A stretch of DNA of 64,000 nucleotides, taken from Obelidium mucronatum (taxonomy: Eukaryota > Chytridiomycota > Chytridiomycetes > Chytridiales > Chytriomycetaceae). The translations under genes and the position numbers were made by a program. The stretch is from assembly GCA_025765595.1 (NCBI GenBank), contig JAIVFH010000038.1, positions 124,001 through 188,000 of the forward strand. The letters are read 5' to 3'. Under the pieces are notes generated by a model that was given only the letters and a program-made list of their open reading frames with translations, searched no databases and was not told the origin of the DNA. The number at the start of each line of letters is the position of its first letter. The first letter of the stretch is position 1. Shown here one piece after another: positions 1 through 10,339 of this stretch.

Positions 1-960
1 CCAAAGAATAAAAATTCGCAAAGAACAGAAAAACTCGACATAGAATTCATTCCATGGTTCCAAATAAAATACGGATCAGAGTCGAAAATTGCATTTCGCT
101 GTTTATCTCGGATAACAACATGATCATGAATGGACACGTTCGACCCTCTGTCATTATACGTCGCCCCGACCATAAATTTTTTGATATTGAGTCCCATTTT
201 GGTGACCCGCGGTGGAGGACTGGGCATAAGTACTGCTGGAGAATGTGTGGGAAGTATGGGGCCACTGTGTATCTTGCTTCCAGGCGATACATCAGCCTCT
301 GGTTTCCGTAATGGTACTTGTTTGTTGCCTAGATTCTTTCTTTGATGACATACTGGTATCATTCAGCGGCTCCATTTTCGGCTGGGCCACTTTCGCTGAT
401 TTTTTTCGGCCTAATAAATTAATTGCTGGAACCTCTGGCATTACGGAAAAAGATTCTGTTTGGTTACTAGCTCGTTTGTTGCTGTTGGGAATCGGATGGT
501 CGAATGATTTCAACATGTCCAACTCATGAATAGATTCTGCAATAAGATTTCGTGATTTCTTTCCGTCCTCCACAGCCTCGAATATCATATTTTTCGTTGA
601 CGCTTTCCCAATAAACTGCGACTCGACTTCTGGCAAAAGAGAAATTCGATCCATTTTCTGAATCCACTCATCTTCAACACGGTCTTCTTGCACTCCACCG
701 ACCTGTTCAAAAAACACAGATTGCGTAGCTACGCTTCATTGATTCTCCGAAGCGCGATCCGGTATTTGTCATCATCAGCATCAGTTGGGTTGAATAGATG
801 CACAGAATCGTGGCTGATGAGACTCTTTGTTGAGCCGTTGACCTTTAAGTTCTTGTATTAATTTTCTAGCAATCGGCTCGAATAAAGCCATCTGAGTTTG
901 CATCAACTCAAAGCGATCAATAAATTCGGTAGCGAGACGCGCTATTTCGTCTCCTGACTG
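1..960 (-). CDS. Cyclic-nucleotide-gated channel module A (5' part, runs off left edge)
   Basis: This is the N-terminal part of an ion-channel module homologous to modules B and C in this window. The frame at about 960-840 reads SGDEIARLATEFIDRFE and then FEPIARKL, the same amphipathic N-terminal helix as in B and C. The frame at 717-292 carries VEDEWIQKMD and MIFEAVEDGKKSRN, which match VEDEWVKKMD and LIFESTENSKKAS in C. The frame near 180-50 carries YNDRGSNVSIHDHVV and FDSDPYFIWNHG, the segment just before S1 in C. No Met precedes the conserved start: an in-frame stop lies at about 988. A good splice acceptor (CTCCCCAG) sits immediately before the conserved sequence, so the module may be spliced onto module B and not start its own gene. 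The transmembrane and nucleotide-binding parts lie outside the window. The family assignment is strong; the gene boundary is uncertain. Confidence 0.7.
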
Positions 961-3900
961 GGGAGATGCGCGAAAGACTGGTCATTGGTGACAATTCCAA
1001 AATATGAAAATTGACTGATTTTATTGCATCGGTTTCGAGTGTATTCGCCCTTTCAAGCTCCGGAAACGAATCCAATATTCGGAGGAAGGACTCTTGATGT
1101 ACTTTGAAGCAGCTTGTAACAGTCGATGCCTTAACAGAATAGGGTCGGATTTGAATTCCACCCAGCAGGACAGACTCGCCAAATTGATCACCGTCCCTCA
1201 ACCATCCGTTAATCGCCCCATCGACATATACATCTAGTACCCCAGTTTTTATTATAAACTATTTTTTCCGGTTACGTTTAGTGTGCCAGAGGACAATTAT
1301 TCCTTACCAGATCCTCAGCAACATCTCCCTGCACACAAACAGAATCTTCAGGATTGAACGAAACTGGAACCATCACGCCTGCCAAAGCTTCGGCAAAGCG
1401 TTGCTTCTCATCACCGTCAGTTTTCAAAAAGGAAACCTTTTGAATCAATTCTGCCGCAACTTTGAGCTTCTGAGACTCTTCTTCCACTCGACTTCGTTCC
1501 ATCCGCTCTTTATAAATATTGCTGACTTTTTTCTTGATATCGTCAAACACATGGACTATTTTGTTGAAGTCTTCTTGGGTAAGTTTGTAAAGGACACAGG
1601 ATGAGACTGCCTGGACAGTTGCAGTTCGGGGAATGTTTGCCACCAGCGCGATTTCTGATTGGTTATTTAAAAGATAATCACAAGGGAGATCGCATGATTT
1701 TGAATGGTTACCACCAAAAAACGCTCCTGCCTTCATCACTGCGACACCCTTGCCTGAGATGTTGACGATTATAGCCCCACTTAATATAAAATACTGAAAG
1801 TACAGATCAAGGAGATCAATATGTTATACAAATTTTTTTTGGAGCAGTTACCATGTCTTTTCCTATCTGGAGTTACAAACTGGCTTTTGAGAAACATCCT
1901 TCACAAAAGAGAAAAGAAAACAAACCTCTCCCTGAACAAATACGACATCTCCGGGAACATAATAGCAAGGCTGAAGAGCGGAAGTAATGCGTCCGGCAAA
2001 TAAATCATCGCGGCCGTCGTTCTCTTCGCGTTTCAAGAAGGGCACTTTGGAAATCAACTCTCGACAGTTGTGGATGGCGATCTCCATCTTCAGAGAATCA
2101 TTCATATCATCCAATAAATTACCCTGAAGAAAAGAAACTGCGTTAAATTGATATTGTTTAACTTTTCGAATAAAATATTACCTCCTCAAAATATTTGCCA
2201 CGGTATTTGAGTTCATAATACTCCAAAACTTCTGCTGGGTAACGGGTTCGATCGACTTCCATTGCATATATTCTTTTAATTCATCGATTTTCTGTTTGTA
2301 TAGCCGACCCGAAGCGTCGATTCCCATCGCAATAGACGAAATCGCCCCAACAATGCATGCATACAACCCAGCGCCACAAATCACAAACAAAACGGTAATC
2401 AATTGCTCTTGGGGATTTGTTGGATGATATCCCAAGGGAAAGATATTAGTTGTAGACTAGAAAGGGGAGCAAACAAAAGTTAGCCGATTGACAGGTATGA
2501 CCTTCCTCCCACCATGTATAAAGACCAAACATATTGGTCAAACAATGAAGCATCCTTCAATGGAGAAATTTCGTGATTGCTGAATTCGAAACTTCTACCC
2601 GCCAAAAAAATAACACATGCTTGAAGGTGCATAAATAAGAAGAAAATGAATGTAAGAGGAAGTATCAATGCGACGGAATGCCCGATTCTGAAAAACGATA
2701 GCATTTGATCACGAATTTTGGCAAAGATGGGAGATCTAGTGAATCATGGAGGGAAGCTTGTACAATCGCATGAGGCGAATCGCCCAAAAGTACTCGGCTC
2801 CATGAACAGCGATTAGTTCGAAAGGTATGATGGTTACTAAATCCACGACCATTCTGTTTTTGCAATAATGAGCCCTCCAATCGTGTATTGTAGCATCCTT
2901 TATCGCTTGCATTGCTGGATGAGTAGACCGGAGGGTAATTCAGTTCAAGCACTACGTCAATACTATTTTTGATTGTAGAAATGCAAGTCATTGCGAAAGG
3001 CAGTGTGATATCGTAACCAATAGCCAGCGGGAGGAAGCCAAAGCTCAAACAAGTAAATAAGTGACAATGCAAAGTCCAGTATCACGCATGCTGTGGAGTT
3101 TTCGTCCAGCCCAAACTTCCATATATTTATGAAACCCACATTTGTTTGGTTGTTATTGGACTCTTCAGTCGGGTTTACTTCCTCAACCGCCTTTAATTCG
3201 TTACCACGAAATGCTGCTGCTCTTTTCAATGTCCCAGAAGGCTTAATTCGCGATTCCATACTTTCTGACGGTTGAGAATCAATTGAAATAGGTTTGATGA
3301 TTTGTTGTTGCATGTGAGCCTTTTCGAGACGAAGCATAACCAGTTGAAGTGTCTTTGACTGCAGCTGAATCTATCAGTTGCGCTTTTTGCCGCATCAGCG
3401 TTTCAAATGCGGCATTCGCAGTCAGTGTCCAAGATAAGTCTCGGACCGTCGGATCTTCGGCGTGGAGCTATGTTAGCAACTGAACGCTTAATAGAGAGCT
3501 TGCGTGAGTGACTTAAATGCTGTCCACCATAACTTTGTCCGTCTGGTGCCCGTTGCCAGGTTCGCAAGCGATCCGATTTGGCTTAAGCTGCTTTTCGAGC
3601 CATGTCTGGAATATTTCACAGCCTCATAGATCAAGTTGTTTGTAGGTTGATTTGAGGTCGAGCAGATAATAGCTGTTATTTCCGGATTTATCTCAGGGGA
3701 ATCCGCCAAGTTTGTCGTGTCTGGTCTATTCTCCCATTCCTCAACAGCAGTCTTTGAAATAGAATTATCGATTTGGCTGTTGCGTGACGCGGCAATCTTC
3801 ATCTCGCTTATGATTTCTGCAGGTGATGTCACATCTTGGAACCGCAACTGCAGTTTTTGTGCAATTGGTCGGAATACCGAAACCTGTGCTTCCAAATGTT

Positions 3901-4046
3901 GAAGCTGGGTCTCCAGATTCCCGAAATGGGTTATGAAATCCGATAGAAGCTGTGGCAGATCGTCCACGGGGGTAGTCATAGTGGATTGAGATTGGCAAGC
4001 AAATCTGTGTCGAATCAATTGCGAAAAATCAGCCCTGCCAGCCATT
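917..4046 (-). CDS. Cyclic-nucleotide-gated channel module B with two cNMP-binding domains
   Basis: This is a six-transmembrane channel of the CNG/HCN/EAG superfamily, expected in the plasma or flagellar membrane and gated by cAMP or cGMP. Order along the protein: an N-terminal helix (LETQLQHLEAQVSVFRPIA), S1-S4 across 3340-2700 with a weakly charged S4 (WAIRLMRLYKL), S5 at 2700-2480, a pore start (DQYVWSLYM) spliced to STTNIFPLGYHPTNP, S6 (FVICGAGLYACIVGAISS), and a C-linker (KQKIDELKEYMQWK). A first cNBD follows (YFILSGAIIV, GAFFGG spliced to EIALVANIPRTATVQA), then a second (FIIKTGVLDVYVDGAING, GDQFGESVLLGG, IRPYSVKAST). Two cNBDs in one subunit and a filter without GYG are both unusual. 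There are about six to eight short introns. The last exon overlaps the start of module A in another frame. The start at 4046 gives MAGRADFSQLIRH. The gene is the tail-to-tail neighbour of nothing else here; upstream lies the SR-25 homologue on the same strand. Confidence 0.85.
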
Positions 4047-4086
4047 GTCAATCACATTTATTAGCTATAGTTACAATACGCACAGT

Positions 4087-4716
4087 CTAACCACTTTCTT
4101 TGGCGATGGAATGTAGAATGTTGCTGTAGACTGCGCCATCTCCCTTTGTCGCTTGCTTGTTGATTTCTTGATGCCGCACTTTGGAAACGATTTCCTCAAT
4201 AATTTCGCCGGTACCTTTGACTAGCCTATAGTCCAAACAAACGGTGCATTAGATCAGATTGGTGTTCAGAACTGAATACCTCGTCCGTCCTGTCAGTGGA
4301 TCCAGGACTTTCCGAATCTGATCCTGCTCTTTTGCGTATTCTTCTGGTCTTTGCGGCAGCATAGGCGGACGATGTTTCGTTGTTGATGGTTTTGTTGTTG
4401 ATGACACAGGTCTGGGAACCGTTGGTGGAATCTCCGTGTCCCTCTTCCCGCTCTTCTCATTCGCCGCAGCGTCCTTGGTTTCCTTTCTTCCAAACTCCTC
4501 TTTTGCCGCATCGTCCATCCACTTGTGCAAAAGATCGACGGCCTCAGTCTTGTGCTTTTTCGACTTTTCCTTCTTTGACTTTTTTGACTTTTTTTCCTTC
4601 TTCGGCCGCTGCTTCGCGTCGGCGTCGCGCGACGAGTCGAACTCCGAGTCGGACTCCGAGTCGCTGCGCCGCCGCTTGTGTTTCGGCTTGGCGGCGGGCT
4701 TGTGGCGGTGGTCCAT
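4087..4716 (-). CDS. SR-25 / ARL6IP4-like nuclear splicing-associated protein
   Basis: The encoded protein is about 190 residues and likely acts in nuclear speckles or pre-mRNA splicing, as its animal relatives (ARL6IP4, SRp25) do. Visible parts are a basic Lys/Ser N-terminus ([20 protein letters not shown], then [18 protein letters not shown]), a middle linker, and the conserved C-terminal block: [20 protein letters not shown] and GRTR in exon 1, joined across a short intron (donor GTATTCAG near 4281, acceptor CTATAG near 4232) to [20 protein letters not shown] and [10 protein letters not shown] in exon 2. That PEEY...RKV.DP.TGRTRLVKG.GE..E.IV..RH..INKQAT.GDG pattern is the hallmark of the family. 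The start was taken at 4716 because the region upstream is AT-rich. It shares a roughly 190 bp divergent promoter with the ammonium transporter. The 5' end is strongly GC-rich compared with its 3' exon. Confidence 0.82.
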
Positions 4717-4910
4717 TTGCTTCTTTTTTTTATTTTTTATTTCGCCAATCGATTCCACGCGCTTGGTCCAAAACACAAAGAAGGGTTTTACGCGTTTCGG
4801 CTTGCCTTCGCTGCTTCGATAAGATACAAATAGATCCCATGTGACTCAAAAGGAATATAAGAAGTGCCGCCTCGTTGCCCTTTCCCAAAACCTCTTCCAA
4901 ATCATAAGAA

Positions 4911-6464
4911 ATGTCTAACGCGACCATGTCTCCTCTTAACTCTGGCGATACTGCTTGGGTGACTGTATCGGTGCGAACTCCCCTCGTTTTTTTGTACTGG
5001 TTGACGAACCAAGCTAACGAAACGTCAAACCAAGTCGGTGCTAGTTTTTATCCAAATCCCCGCTCTTGCCTTTTTCTATGCAGGAATGGTAGAAACCAAA
5101 AACTCTCTGTCCGTTCTACTCAGCGTGATGCTGTGTGCGTCCGTTGTGGTTTTCCAATGGATTCTATTTGGCTACACCCTATCCTTTTCGGATGCAACCA
5201 ATTCAAACTTTATTGGAGACTTTGCCTATGCAGCACTTCGAGACTCCATGACAACAGAAAATGCTATTGCACCAACCATTCCCAATGCTCTTCTTGCGAT
5301 GTACCAAGTACGTCTTATATTTTTTGCTTTATGTATTTTTTTTCCTTAACGTTCCACCACCAGATGATGTTTGCCTGCATTACTCCTGGTCTTTTTATTG
5401 GCGCAGTTGCTGGACGTCTTCGCTTGCTTCCCATGATGGTTTTTGTTTTCATTTGGACAACTGTTGTAAGTATTCTTCCATTTTTGTCGCACAAATTCAC
5501 TGATTTATGTAGGTGTATGACCCTATCGCTTACTGGAATTGGTCATCCAATGGATGGCTTCACGCTCTTAATTGTATGGACTATGCCGGTGGCTCTGTTG
5601 TTCACGTTTCCTCCGGTGTCACTGGCTTAATCCTTGCCCTCATGTTGGGAAAACGCGTCGACTACGGAACGCGCTGAATACAAAGCACACAGCCCGACTT
5701 TCGTCTACTTGGGAACGGCTCTTATTTGGTTCGGCTGGAACTGGATTCAATGGAGGCTCCGCCTTGGCATCAAATGAACGTGCCGTTGCAGCTGCCTTCT
5801 CCACGAATATCGCGGCTGCACTTGGTGGCCTCACGTTCATGGCTTTGGACACACTCGTCAACAAAAAGAAGTTTTCCGCTATTGCTTACTGTAATGGTGT
5901 TGTTATTGGGTTGGTTGCAATTACGCCAGGATCTGGATTTGTCCAGCCAGCTATGGGGAATTCGTCTTTGGAGTTCTTCCAGCCATTACATCCTTTTTTG
6001 CCATGAAGGCAATGCACTACTTTAAAATCGATGATTGTTTGGAGGTTTCTGCCTCTCATGGTGTTGGTGGTGCCTTTGGAATGATTCTTACTGGACTCTT
6101 GGCCCAATACGAAATTACTCGTATCAACGCTGGAGAAAATGTTCCTGCGGGTTGGATTGATGGTCATTGGATTCAAATGCCTGTGCAATTGGCGGGAATC
6201 GCGTCAGTTGTTGTGTGGACTGCTGGCTGGACTGCTGCCATTGTATACCTCATGAATCTCGTTCCCGCCTTGAGACTTCGCAGCGATACAGTGTCGGAGC
6301 TGGCGGGACTGGATGTATCAGAAGTTGGCGAAGTTGCATGTCCTTATGCAGGTGTTGTTGATCAGGACTCAATTGAGGCCGGACTTGATAAGGCAACTAA
6401 TGTTACTCGAAGCGCAACCGAACTACAAACGGCCAATATTGCTGGACCTAGCGGATCGCATTAG
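4911..6464 (+). CDS. Ammonium transporter (Amt/Mep family)
   Basis: This is a plasma-membrane ammonium permease of about 450 residues with 11 transmembrane helices. Recognised blocks, in order: GDTAWVTVS (exon 1), then IPALAFFYAGMVETKNSLSV after the first intron (about 4971-5034), MMFACITPGLFIGAVAGRL after an intron of about 5309-5363, VYDPIAYWNWSSNGWLH after the intron ending at 5511, DYAGGSVVHVSSGVTGL, LGTALIWFGWN, GFNGGSALASNERAVAAAFS, CNGVVIGLVAITPGSGFV, and ASHGVGGAFGMILTGL. The conserved pore residues of the family (the DYAGG...H region and the GH of SHGVGG) are present. The frame changes by one base near 5670, 5745 and 5950, always inside conserved sequence, which suggests sequencing indels, although a young pseudogene cannot be excluded. 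The C-terminus (about 80 residues) is cytoplasmic and weakly conserved. The gene is convergent with channel module C, 76 bp away. Confidence 0.9.
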
Positions 6465-6539
6465 CGTGGTTTATAGCCCTTTTATATTTATCCTCAATTC
6501 TATTAATTGTCTCATAATAAAATCAAACTCTATTTATTT

Positions 6540-9500
6540 TCAATCTATTCGATTTCTAATTTCAGGAAATGAGGCTATTAGCGTCGAAAATTGGTCTTGA
6601 TCGATTCTGTAACAGGCGCAAACTGTCGCAGCTTGAATTGTGTAAGGAGATGGACAGCTATTTTGCAACTAACGCCGATTCTGTTTAAAAAAACATGAGT
6701 ACGTTATAAGCCGCGAAATAATAAATAATAACAATACCTCCAAAGTAATCTCCCTCAATCAAAAGCCCAGTTTTTTCCCCATTTACAATTTGGTGGAGTT
6801 TCCCTGACTTTATGGCAAACTAAAAAAAGTCATCCTTCCTTAGTCACAAGTGGACAAATCCAAGCCCCCAATAACTACCAAAGAATTTATCGCACTGCCT
6901 TGCGTACAAACTATATCCTCCGGATTGAAAAATGATTGGCGTCAATTGTTGAGCCAGTCTTTCAATAAAAGCCGCCCTGCTATTGCCCATCATTCTTCAA
7001 GAACGGTATCTTCGCTGACAAGCATGGTCGACACTTGAAGTTTCCGCATTTCTTCATCGACTCGAATCTTCTCCATTCGCTCCGTGTAAATATGATTCAC
7101 TTTCCTCTTGACATCGTCGAACGCGTTGATGATTTTATCAAATGAGTCTTGACTGAGTCTATAAAGAACACAGGACGAAACAGCTTGGACTGTTGCTGTT
7201 CGTGGAATATTGGCCACCAATGCAATTTCTTGAAAGAAAAATGGAACACGTGTTTTGGTCATTATTGGGTTTGTGGTCGTTGAGATTTTTCACAAAAACA
7301 AAACCTCCAAAGAATGCTCCGTCTCTCAATATCGCAACCCCTTTTCCGGATATGCTCACCAACACGGCTCCACTTTGAATGAAATACTTCATACAAAACG
7401 TTCAGCTGGGGACAAAGAAAAATGTGTGTGAAAAAAAATTGTACCATATCATGCCCAATCTAAAAGGAAAAAAATAGAGTTGATTAAGTTGTCGTATGTA
7501 TTTATTCCGTTCCTTGTTTTTTTTTTTTTACCTCTCCTTGAACAAAAACAACATCACCCGGAACATAATAGCAAGGCTCTAAAGCCGAAGTTATTCTGCC
7601 CGAGAACAAGTCATCTCTTCCGTCTCCTTGCTGCCGCCGTAGGAAGGAGACTTTCGAAATCAGTTCTTTACAATTATGAATCGATATTTCCATTCGAAGT
7701 GATTCATTAATGCGGTTCAATAATTCCGCCTTGGCAAAAGAAGAAGAAAAAAAATAGGAGAGAGGAGAGAGAGAAAAAAAAACGCGTTAAACGAAAAGAA
7801 AAAAAAAAAAAAAAAGGTTGCCGATTATAAATATTTTTGCGTACCTCTTCAAAGTACTTTCCCCGATATTTAAGTTCATAATACTTCAACACTTTCCTCT
7901 GCGTCACAGGCTCAACAGCTTTCCAATGCATGTACTCCTTGAGTTCATCAATTTTCTGCTTATACAGGCGACCTGACGCGTCGAAACCAATTGCGACTGA
8001 TGAAATCGCACCGACAATACATGCATACAGTGCAGCGCCGCACACTACAAATACAACCGTGATGAATTGTTCAAGCGAGTTGACTGGGTGGTATCCCAAT
8101 GGAAAGATATTTGTAGCAGACTAGGTTTTTTGTGCGTGTGTGTCAAAATGTTTTTTTTGAAGCCGACATTGGAAAGAATGAGAGGAAGACAAAAAAAATG
8201 GAGTTACCATGTACAAAGACCACATGTACTGATCAAAAATTGTCGCATCCTTATACGGCTCAATCTCATGGTTACTAAACTCAAAAAGCCGACCCGCCAA
8301 GAAAATCACACACGCCTGAACATGCATAAACGCAAACAACTGCCAACGCAAACGGAATAATGGGAGCAATGGCTTGATTCATTCCAAGAACAAAAAGAAT
8401 ATCTTTCCTCAGTTTCGAAAATATAGGTGAGGCTGTCGCTGCGTGTTTAGGAACTTTGGCATTCGCAAGAGACGGATTCCCCACAAGTAATGCGCCCCAG
8501 GGACTTGCAAGAGTTCAAATGGGAATATCGTGATTGCGTCTACTAGGAGTCTGTTTTTGAAGTAGTATTCTCGCCAGTCGGATATGTCTGGGTCCTTGAT
8601 GTCGAGCATGGCAGGATGGTTGAATTTCATTGTAATGAGTTCCAAGACCACGTCAACGAGGTTCTTGATTGATACGATGCAACTATAGAATATTGGTAAT
8701 TTGAAATCATAACTGATCGCTAATGGAAGCAACACTAGCTCGCTAATATAAATAACTGAAATGAACCAATTTAATGTCACAAAAATGTCAAGAAATCGCA
8801 AACTCACTTGATAAGGCGAATTCAAAGTTTACAGAAAATTGAGACATTGAATTAAGTCCGTGATTCCAAAGAAAATACGGATCACTATCGAATAAAATGT
8901 TCCTCTGCTTGTCTCGTGCAACGACTTGGTCTTGGATAGATAAATTGGACCCCCAATCATTGTATTTTGCCGCAACCATGGATCTCTTCATTTTACGCCC
9001 CAGTTTTGTGAGTTTCGGCGGCGGCGGCGGCGGTGGCACTGGGGCTTGTTGTTGTGGTGTGTTGGTATGAGTGGGGAGAATGGGTTGGATGACTTTGCGG
9101 GATCTGATTCAGCAGTGTAAGCCTGAACTCTCTTGATTTGGAACTGGTAGCAGGAGACGTAGCTGTAAACCGTCCGTCCTCTTCATCGCCCTGCCTCGTT
9201 CCCAATCGTTGGCGCCGCTGGTTGGAAACATTCTGCAGATTTTGAATTGGGGGATTCACCATGAGTTGTCGTTGTTGTTGATATTCCGCTCCGCTTTTGT
9301 TCAAGAGACATGGCAGATGCGTGGATCCTTATACTTGGTTGTTGTTGGCTCTTTTCTCCTTCAAACACAGACTTGACAATACTCAATCGTCGCCCGAAAT
9401 GGCCCCAAAGAGACAGGAGCCTTTACAACATTATTATTAGCCTCCAAATGAACTCGGAGACTCTACAACGTGAATGGATATTGCAGATGAATGAGTTTTA

Positions 9501-10128
9501 GAGCCGCGTCGTTGTTGACGTATGGATGGAATTCTAGATGGAGATAAACTATCGCCGAGTTGTGGCCGCCTTCCCACATGAGATATTCTTGGCGTGAGCC
9601 CTTTGAACATGTCCAAGCTCCCAATAACGCTGATATTATTCTTGGATCCCTCCACCCGACCCCACCACCGCTGAATAGATTTAGTTTTGATGCCTTTTTT
9701 GAGTTTTCCGTGGACTCGAAAATCAAGTTGCTCAGTGACGGAGTTCCACTTTGGTCAGCGATATATTGGGTATCCAAATGGATTGCTGGCGTGTCGCTAT
9801 TGTTGAAGTCCATTTTCTTGACCCACTCGTCTTCAACATCCAAGGCAAAACTAGACGCGTATCTGTCGTTCAGGTGGTGTTCTTGATCTCTGAAGCTCGA
9901 GGAGTGGTATTTCATTTCTTCATCAAGCGATTGGAATGGTTCGATTGTCTTGGGAGTGGTGAAACCAGCAGCAGTTCCGCGTTGTTGTTGTTTGCAGAAT
10001 TGGGCCATTTTAAGCGCAACTGGTCTGAAGAGGGATAGTTGCGCTTCGAGGTGGTCGAATCTTTCGGCAAAATCGCTTGCGAGGCGTGAGAAGTCATCAG
10101 TCGTGATGGCGGGAAAGCTGTTGGCCAT
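6540..10128 (-). CDS. Cyclic-nucleotide-gated channel C with two cNMP-binding domains
   Basis: This is a full-length paralogue of module B. It starts MANSFPAITTDDFSRLASDF, followed by the shared helix (HLEAQLSLFRPVALKM) and VEDEWVKKMD. A low-complexity Ser/Thr and poly-Pro region (9500-9000) leads to FDSDPYFLWNHG before S1. S1-S4 lie at 8860-8430, with S4 reading LWGIRLLRMPKFL. S5 is at 8370-8210, the pore reads ATNIFPLGYHPVN, then S6 (ALYACIVGAISSVA) and a C-linker (KQKIDELKEYMHWK). cNBD1 runs from SLRMEISIHNCKEL to GAFFGG and IALVANIPRTATVQA. cNBD2 is found in pieces down to 6540: FNPEDIVCTQG, FAIKSGKLHQIVNGEKTG, GDYFGESALVA, PYTIQAATVC and DQDQFSTLIASFPEI. Frame breaks at about 7020, 6960 and 6640 affect cNBD2, so it is either decaying or carries read errors. 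Gene A/B homology and position point to local duplication. Confidence 0.85.
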
Positions 10129-10339
10129 TTTTACTCAGTGAAAGATTGACAAACGTCAATCTCTCTCAACGAAATACTCAAAAATCATCAAAAATATATC
10201 CTTATGGCTTTTCGAGAATATATCATTTTTATATATAAAACTACATACGCGAAAACCCCATATATAGAAGAAGAGTAAAGAAGAACGAAAACCATATAGC
10301 CAAAAAAAAAAAAACAGGGAAAAATAAAAAGAAGTCAAG

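Noticed and set aside
1..10128. A rhodopsin-guanylyl cyclase gene next to the channels, as the zoospore phototaxis pathway would suggest
   Set aside because: I looked for retinal-binding helices or a cyclase domain near the channel modules and saw none in the window.
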